Shown here piece by piece: positions 56,447 through 64,000 of a stretch of DNA of 64,000 nucleotides; the stretch's first letter is position 1; each line of letters opens with the position of its first letter. Source of the DNA: Thioclava sp. GXIMD2076 (GTDB taxonomy: Bacteria; Pseudomonadota; Alphaproteobacteria; Rhodobacterales; Rhodobacteraceae); NCBI RefSeq assembly GCF_037949795.1, contig NZ_CP149932.1, forward strand, positions 620,001 to 684,000, read 5' to 3'. The notes under the pieces were generated by a model. It was not told the origin of the DNA, searched no databases, and was given only the letters and a program-made list of their open reading frames with translations. A program made the position numbers and the translations under genes.

Positions 56447-57502
56447 ATGCTATCGGAACTGAGCCTCTATCAGTTCCGGTCGCATCGCCGTGCCGTTTTG
56501 GCGCCGGATACGCGCCCTGTTGCGATCTTCGGGGCCAATGGTGCGGGCAAGACCAATATCCTCGAGGCGATCTCGCTTTTATCGCCTGGTCGGGGGTTGC
56601 GCCGCGCGCAGGCCCCCGACCTGATGCGCCGTGCTGAAAATGTCGGCTGGAAGATCCGCGCCCGACTGTCCGGCCACGAGGTGCAGACCGAGGCCGCACC
56701 CGCCCAGCCCCGTCAGGTGCGGGTGGATGAAAAACTTGTGCCGCAGACCGCTTTGGGGCGGCTGGTGCGCATTCAGTGGCTGGTGCCCGCGATGGACCGG
56801 CTCTGGATCGAGGCCCCCGAAGGGCGGCGACGTTTTCTGGACCGGATCACTCTTTCCTTCTTCCCCGATCATGCCGAGGCCAGTCTGGCTTACGAAAAGG
56901 CCATGCGCGAGCGGAACAGACTTTTGAAGGACGGCGCGGGCGATCCGCATTGGTATCAGGTGCTGGAGGCGCGGATGAGCGAGGCCGCAACCGAGATCCG
57001 TGGCGCACGCGCTGCCGCTCTTACGCGGATCGCACAGGCGCAAACGGCGGCCCAGACCGCATTTCCGGCGGCCGATCTGTCGGTTACCGGCGATGACACC
57101 GCAGATCTCGCCCTGTTCTGGGCCGAGACGCGCCGTCGCGATATGGCCGCCGGACGCACACTGGAAGGGCCGCATCGGGCCGATCTGACGGCGATCTACA
57201 GTGCCAAGGCGATGCCCGCCGATCAGGTCTCGACCGGAGAGCAGAAGGCGCTTCTGCTGTCTTTGGTGCTGGCCAATGCGCGCGCGATCGAGGGGGCGCC
57301 CGCCATCGTCCTGCTCGACGAGGTCTCGGCCCATCTTGACCCGAACCGCCGCGCAGCCCTTTATGACGAGATCTGCGCCCTCGACGCACAGGTCTTCATG
57401 ACGGGCACGGAACGCGCTTTGTTCGACGCGTTGGGCGCGCGCGGACATTATCTTCAGGTCTCGGAAGAGGCCGCGACCTCGGTTCTGGAGGAAGTCGAAT
57501 GA
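56447..57502 (+). CDS. recF: Recombination mediator RecF
   Basis: 351 residues, an SMC-like ATPase that helps load RecA at gaps. Walker A FGANGAGKTNILEAISLL at about residues 25-42, the RecF block GRGLRRAQAPDL, ABC signature VSTGEQKALLLSLVLANA and Walker B AIVLLDEVSAHLD are visible. It overlaps the following VOC gene by 4 bases (ATGA). Confidence 0.96.
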   Translation: MLSELSLYQFRSHRRAVLAPDTRPVAIFGANGAGKTNILEAISLLSPGRGLRRAQAPDLMRRAENVGWKIRARLSGHEVQTEAAPAQPRQVRVDEKLVPQTALGRLVRIQWLVPAMDRLWIEAPEGRRRFLDRITLSFFPDHAEASLAYEKAMRERNRLLKDGAGDPHWYQVLEARMSEAATEIRGARAAALTRIAQAQTAAQTAFPAADLSVTGDDTADLALFWAETRRRDMAAGRTLEGPHRADLTAIYSAKAMPADQVSTGEQKALLLSLVLANARAIEGAPAIVLLDEVSAHLDPNRRAALYDEICALDAQVFMTGTERALFDALGARGHYLQVSEEAATSVLEEVE

Positions 57503-57936
57503 GCTATCCCGTGCAGCGCATCACCCTGATCACGCTAGGTGTGACCGATCTCGCCGCCTCCTGCGCCTTCTACGCGCAGCTGGGCTGGGAGCCTGCGGCG
57601 CAGCAGGACGGCGTGGCTTTCTACCAGATGCACGGACAGGGTCTGGCGCTTTTCGGGCGCGATGATCTGGCCAAGGATCAAGGCCGTGCGGGCGCGACCC
57701 TTGGCACGGGCGCCATGACACTGGCGCAGAATTTCGACACCGAGCCAGAGGTGGACGCAGCCTTTGCCGCAGCCCTCGCGGCAGGTGCCACGCCGCTCAA
57801 ACGTCCCGAAAAGGTCTTCTGGGGCGGATATTCCGGCTATTGGTCCGATCCCGACGGCCATGTCTGGGAGGTCGCAATGAATCCGTTCTTGCCGCTGGCC
57901 GCAGATGGCAGCCTGACGCTGCCCCCGACCGAGTAG
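57499..57936 (+). CDS. VOC family (glyoxalase/bleomycin-resistance fold) protein
   Basis: 145 residues with two beta-alpha-beta-beta-beta modules. ITLITLGVTDLAASCAFYAQLGWEP starts the first; GGYSGYWSDPDGHVWEVAMNPF ends the second with the usual Glu metal-ligand position. The substrate is unknown. It is translationally coupled to recF (ATGA overlap), an uncommon interruption of the recF-gyrB order. Confidence 0.88.
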   Translation: MSYPVQRITLITLGVTDLAASCAFYAQLGWEPAAQQDGVAFYQMHGQGLALFGRDDLAKDQGRAGATLGTGAMTLAQNFDTEPEVDAAFAAALAAGATPLKRPEKVFWGGYSGYWSDPDGHVWEVAMNPFLPLAADGSLTLPPTE

Positions 57937-57943
57937 CCCTGCC

Positions 57944-58564
57944 ATGACGATTACGCTGCATCAGGCCCTGTTCTATTCGGGCGCGCTTCTCGTGATCTTC
58001 CTGACCCCCGGACCGGTCTGGCTCGCGATGCTCGCACGCACCGTCTCCGGCGGCTTTGCCGCAGCGTGGCCGCTGGCCGTGGGCGTGGCGCTTGGCGATG
58101 CGTTCTGGTCCGTGCTGGCTCTTGTCGGCATGAGCTGGGTTGTAGAGCATGTCGCGGGCTTCCTGACGGTCCTGCGCTGGGTGGCTGCGGCGATGTTCGC
58201 CTTTATGGGCGCGATGCTGATCCGCCATGCCAAGGCGGGGATCTCGCAAAACAGCAAACTGACCCGGCCCGGACGCTGGGCGGGGTTTGTTGTGGGGGTC
58301 GTGGCAATCCTCGGTAACCCCAAGGCGATCCTGTTCTATATGGGCGTCGTGCCGGGCTTCTTCGCGCTCGACACGATCACCCCGGCCGATATCGCGGTGA
58401 TTGCCCTGCTCTCGGCGCTCTGCCCGATGATCGGAAACCTGATCCTTGCCGCCTTTGTCGGCCGCGTTCGCAGACTGATTTCCAGCCCCGCGGCCATGAC
58501 CCGCATGAACCGCATCGCAGGCAGCCTCATGCTTGCCGTAGCGGTATTGATCGCCCTTATTTGA
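57944..58564 (+). CDS. LysE/RhtB family exporter
   Basis: 206 residues with about six hydrophobic segments. The N-terminal signature LLVIFLTPGPVWLAMLARTVSGG is the LysE family TPGP motif. GVVAILGNPKAILFYMGVVPGFF holds the conserved NPKA. It probably exports an amino acid or derivative; the substrate is not readable. It stands 7 bases after the VOC gene, same operon. Confidence 0.9.
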   Translation: MTITLHQALFYSGALLVIFLTPGPVWLAMLARTVSGGFAAAWPLAVGVALGDAFWSVLALVGMSWVVEHVAGFLTVLRWVAAAMFAFMGAMLIRHAKAGISQNSKLTRPGRWAGFVVGVVAILGNPKAILFYMGVVPGFFALDTITPADIAVIALLSALCPMIGNLILAAFVGRVRRLISSPAAMTRMNRIAGSLMLAVAVLIALI

Positions 58565-58608
58565 CAGGCCGCCCGTATCGCCAAGAAAGCCCCGAATTCT
58601 GTGGCTAA

Positions 58609-61119
<2,511 letters not shown>

Positions 61120-61636
61120 GCCAATAGGGGTTTGCGCAGTATGATGCGCGAGCCCCTCTCCCTGCATGCCCTGTCTATGAGCTTGCATCTTGCAGGACCA
61201 GAGATTGTCCGTCCACGAGAATGATTTCCGGACCTACGGCGAAGTATGGCGTAGATAAGACGGCGATTAGATATACACAGGCTCAGGGCGAGCGGTTTTG
61301 TCTCAGGCGCGCCACTTTCCACCATTCGTCCAAGAAGTTGCCAATGGCTTCGCCGCTTGTTCAAACGGCCAGCGCAGGCGGCGAAGCCATCGCTGTGGAG
61401 AGAAGCGATACCGAGCCACCTACCATCTTGAAGCTGCCAGTTCAGCAGAAATGCGCCTTCATCGTGACCTGCCACGAGATTTTTCCTCCATGAACGATCA
61501 GAGTCCGGCCCAACTTAAGGACGGACAATGAATCCAATGAGATGCATGGACGAACAGATCATCGGCATCTTAGCCGATGCAGGATCGACATATATGGCAA
61601 CGACGCAAAATGCGCCGACCTATGTCGCAAAACCTT
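61120..61636. other. Intergenic stretch with an IS3 OrfA-like remnant
   Basis: No intact gene. Just after gyrB an imperfect hairpin (AGGGGTTTGCGCA with TGCGCGAGCCCCT) may terminate transcription. From ATG 61528 a short frame reads MDEQIIGILADAGSTYMATT, resembling the start of IS3-type OrfA proteins (FTEEQIIGIL...). It is cut by the IS end beginning near 61637. Confidence 0.5.
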
Positions 61637-62462
61637 GGTCTGCCCCACCTGAGTGGTCCGGTTTGAAAGTTAGTGCATCGTGGGTCTCTGGCCCACTGGC
61701 ACGATGCTCTCTGACGCCGATGTGCGACATCCCAAAGAGCTATGTGGGCGCATCGTGTTGGAATGCTTACGCCAGCGTTCGATCAGGATCTGGGCCTCTT
61801 TCAGTGAATAGAAAACCTCCCCATCCAGAAACTCGCCACGAAGCCTGGCTTTGAAGCTCTCTACATAGCCGTTCTCGCAGGGCGAACCCGGCTCATGTAA
61901 GCCGTTTGGGCGCCTGCCGCTTCGATCCGGTTGCGGAGATTGGTGGTAATGTATTCGGGCCTGTGATCGGACCGTATGAACTCGGGGCGCCTCGGAGGAT
62001 AAACAGATCGGTCAGTGCGTCGATGACGTCGACCGAGTTGAGCTTGCGTTTAACGCGGATCACCAGCACCTGCCCTAGGTGTATTCATCAACGATGTTGA
62101 GCATGCGATCGGCCCTTCCGTCCGCCGTCCGGTCCTGCACAAAATCCTAAGACCAGACATGGTTGGGCCGTTCGGCCCGCCGCCGCCAGCCAGAGCCATC
62201 CGCCAGCCAGAGCCTGCCCCGTTTCTTCTGTTTCTGTGGGACCGTTCGTTGGAAAAACAGTCCCCCGGACTGTTTTCTGATCCTCCTCACCCCTATCGCG
62301 CCGCCAAATCCGCTCGATCCGCTTGTGGTTGGCGCGACCTGCCCCCCTGGTTCAATAAACCGACGATCTGGCGATAGCCATCTCGCCCGTATTGGTGTGC
62401 CAGTTCGGTGATATCGGCTGTCAGTAGATCATCTTCCTAACGACCCGACGGGGTCGTGCGTT
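61637..62462 (-). mobile_element. Decayed IS3-family copy, inverted relative to its neighbour
   Basis: GGTCTGCCCCACCTGAGTGG at 61637 is the outer end. Read on the minus strand, the sequence matches the OrfB of the copy at 62475-63695: LTADITELAHQYGRDGYRQIV, then the block around RLWLADG, then YIEPGS-like and FYSLKEAQILIERW-like DNA. It is heavily damaged, lacks orfA and the 5' end, and contains an insertion with a palindrome (62254-62276). Confidence 0.8.
62254..62276. repeat. Short palindrome inside the decayed IS3 copy
   Basis: AAAACAGTCC and GGACTGTTTT form a perfect 10-bp stem with loop CCC. The sister copy at 62475-63695 has no such sequence at the equivalent place (around 63090), where about 41 fewer bases occur. 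Confidence 0.7.
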
Positions 62463-62536
62463 TGGTCGTGGTCTTGCCCCACTGAAGTGGTCCACTTTTA
62501 GGGATAGTTTATCCCGTATGATGGAGGACTACTTAG

Positions 62537-62815
62537 ATGGCAGGCAAACGCGAGAAGCCGGAAGATATCGTCATGAAGCTGCGTCAGGTTGAGGTCTTGC
62601 AGGGTCAAGGCGCGAAGCTGGCGGATGCCGTGCGTCAGATTGGTGTGACCCAACAGACCTATTATCGCTGGCGGCGTGAGTTTGGCGGTATGAACCGCGA
62701 TCAGCTCAAGCGACTGAAGGAACTCGAGAAAGAGAATACGCGGCTTAGACGGGCCGTATCAGATCTGACGCTCGACAAGCTGATCCTGACGGAGGCGGCT
62801 CGGGGAAACTTCTAA
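62537..62815 (+). CDS. IS3-family transposase OrfA
   Basis: 92 residues, intact. The helix-turn-helix is EDIVMKLRQVEVLQGQGAKLADAVRQIGVTQQTYYRWRREFGG, followed by a leucine-zipper-like segment LKRLKELEKENTRLRRAVSDLTLDKLILTEA. OrfA binds the IS ends and regulates transposition; in IS3 elements an OrfAB fusion is made by frameshifting. Here orfB is broken, so only OrfA is likely functional. Confidence 0.9.
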   Translation: MAGKREKPEDIVMKLRQVEVLQGQGAKLADAVRQIGVTQQTYYRWRREFGGMNRDQLKRLKELEKENTRLRRAVSDLTLDKLILTEAARGNF

Positions 62816-62817
62816 GC

Positions 62818-63666
62818 CCTTCGCGTCGCCGACAGTGCATTGACCATGTCCGGCAGGAACTTGGCGTTTCTGAGCGCTGTGCCTGTCAGGCCTTGGAGCA
62901 GCACCGCTCAACCCAGCGCAAGATCCCGGTTAGTCGTCAAGATGAAGCTTTACTGACGGCTGACATCATTGAACTGGCAAGGCAATACGGACGGTATGGC
63001 TATCGCCAGATCACTGGCTTGTTGGTTCAAGCGGGCAGGTCGCGTGAACCATAAACGGGTCGAGCGAATTTGGCGACGCGAGGGGCTTAAAGTCCCGCAA
63101 AAGCAGAAGAAACGCGGGCGGCTCTGGCTGGCAGATGGCTCTTGCGTCCGACTGCGGGCCGAGCGGCCGAACCACGTCTGGCCTTACGATTTCGTCCAAG
63201 ACAAGACCGCGGACGGGCGAGCCTACCGCATGCTCAATATCGTCGATGAGTACACCTAGGGCAGGTGCTGGTGATCCGCGTCAAACGCAAGCTGAACTCG
63301 GTCGATGTCATCGATGCGCTGACTGATCTGTTCATCCTTCGCGGCCCGCCGGAGTTTATCAGGTCAGATAACGGCCCTGAATTCATTGCCACCAAGCTGC
63401 GCAACTGGATCGATGCGGTGGGTGCCAAAACGGCCTATATCGAGCCAGGATCGCCCTGGGAGAATGGGTATGTGGAGAGCTTCAATGCTAGGCTTCGCGA
63501 CGAATTGCTTGATGGGGAGGTGTTTTATTCGCTTAAAGAAGCCCAGATCCTGATCGAACGCTGGCGCCAGCATTACAACACGCTGCGCCCGCATAGCTCT
63601 TTGGGATATCGCCCACCAGCACCCGAAAGTATCGTGCCCGTAGACCAAAGGCCCACGATGCACTAA
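62818..63666 (+). pseudogene. IS3-family OrfB in three frames
   Basis: Segment 1 (62818-63054) reads PSRRRQCIDHVRQELGVSER to QYGRYGYRQITGLLVQAG. A shift leads to segment 2, RVNHKRVERIWRREGLKVPQKQKKRGRLWLADGS, with the first catalytic Asp in VWPYDFVQD, ending in DEYT and TAG at 63257-63259. Segment 3 (63265-63666) resumes LVIRVKRKLNSVDVIDALTDL with Asp in SDNGPEF and Glu in NGYVESFNARLRDELL. All three catalytic residues survive but cannot be made in one polypeptide without repairing two lesions. Confidence 0.88.
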
Positions 63667-63700
63667 CTTTCAAACCGGACCACTCAAGTGGGGCAGACCA

Positions 63701-63910
63701 TTCTCGCTAATTTTTGGTCTAGCCATAGGAACTTGGAGCCTTTCCCTTCTAGACGTTCTTGGGTCGTGTGCCCTTGCCTTATCTGCGTCCATCATTGTGA
63801 TGGCTGTCCTTGAAGCCTTGGCGCTCCTAACTAACGATCGCATTTTGCGACTGAGCTTAGGATATATCCTCGTAACCTCAGCATTCTTAATACCTTCAAT
63901 TGTGCCGTAA
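63701..63910 (+). pseudogene. 3' fragment of a membrane-protein gene beside the IS
   Basis: Directly after the IS end, 69 codons are open without a start: SLIFGLAIGTWSLSLLDVLG, then CALALSASIIVMAVLEALALL, then LRLSLGYILVTSAFLIPSIVP and TAA at 63908-63910. The composition is that of two to three transmembrane helices. The 5' part is not found between gyrB and the IS pair, so it was probably lost when the IS elements inserted. Family not identified. Confidence 0.65.
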
Positions 63911-63938
63911 GAGCAGAAAATACAGCTGTGAAGCACAG

Positions 63939-63963
63939 AAGCCGGCCGCCGCGCCGGCTTTTT
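63939..63963 (+). terminator. Rho-independent terminator after the membrane-protein fragment
   Basis: AAGCCGGC pairs with GCCGGCTT around a 6-base loop and is followed by TTT. It lies 28 bases past the fragment's stop and is similar in form and downstream sequence to the tniQ terminator. Confidence 0.88.
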
Positions 63964-64000
63964 CATGTGCAGCCAAAGGCAATATTATCTGACGAAAAAG

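Larger units (their letters stand above)
62475..63695 (+). mobile_element. IS3-family insertion sequence with broken orfB
   Basis: Terminal inverted repeats begin TGCCCCACTGAAGTGGTCC (left, 62475) and TGCCCCACTTGAGTGGTCC (right, complement, ending at 63695), about 1.22 kb apart. Inside are an intact orfA and an orfB split into three frames. No target-site duplication is obvious. Confidence 0.85.

Overview
The window is a piece of a high-GC alphaproteobacterial chromosome, almost certainly Rhodobacterales (Paracoccaceae/Roseobacteraceae). The evidence is the gene order rimP-nusA-ylxR-infB and rbfA-truB, the flagellin-flaF-flbT-DUF1217 module with a short flagellin, and the run ubiB-ubiE, mutM, echA, rpsT, dnaA, dnaN, recF, gyrB. 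The genus cannot be fixed from the sequence alone.

Layout. (1) 0-18.4 kb is core: the end of an RTX-repeat protein, a DUF1643 protein, truB, a periplasmic phosphodiester glycosidase, rbfA, divergent dapB, the translation operon rimP-nusA-ylxR-infB (read leftwards), a proline iminopeptidase, ubiG, an ornithine decarboxylase, a Tat-exported cpdB-type nucleotidase and valS. (2) 18.45-42.3 kb is an accessory island. It starts with decayed sequence including an IS256-type transposase remnant, then tRNA-Ala(GGC). A 20-kb block follows, bracketed by two diverged direct copies (about 0.8 kb) of a P-loop ATPase gene; the left copy is intact and the right copy is broken. Inside are a J-domain/propeller protein, a solitary protein of about 1300 residues with a C-terminal PD-(D/E)XK nuclease motif, a FimB-sized tyrosine recombinase, a serine recombinase translationally coupled to two ParB-like proteins, and a Tn7/Tn5053-like transposition operon (Ner-like regulator, TnsA-like, TniA, TniB, TniQ). 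A dead IS3-family element closes the island. (3) 42.3-48.7 kb holds flagellar genes. (4) 48.7-61.1 kb is core: ubiquinone biosynthesis, DNA repair and replication initiation (dnaA-dnaN-recF-gyrB). (5) 61.1-64 kb is an IS graveyard: two inverted IS3-family copies sharing the same inactivating lesion, and the tail of a membrane-protein gene beside the right-hand copy.

How it works together. The left core block couples ribosome assembly and translation genes (rimP, nusA, infB, rbfA, truB) that are short-spaced or overlapping. The replication block keeps the classical dnaA-dnaN-recF order but has a VOC protein and a LysE-type exporter inserted before gyrB. In the island, three separate recombination systems (DDE Tn7-like, serine recombinase, tyrosine recombinase) lie next to two large, uncharacterised, divergently transcribed genes (J-domain protein and nuclease-tailed giant). 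These two are the best candidates for an undescribed function, possibly defence. No CRISPR array or cas gene was seen.
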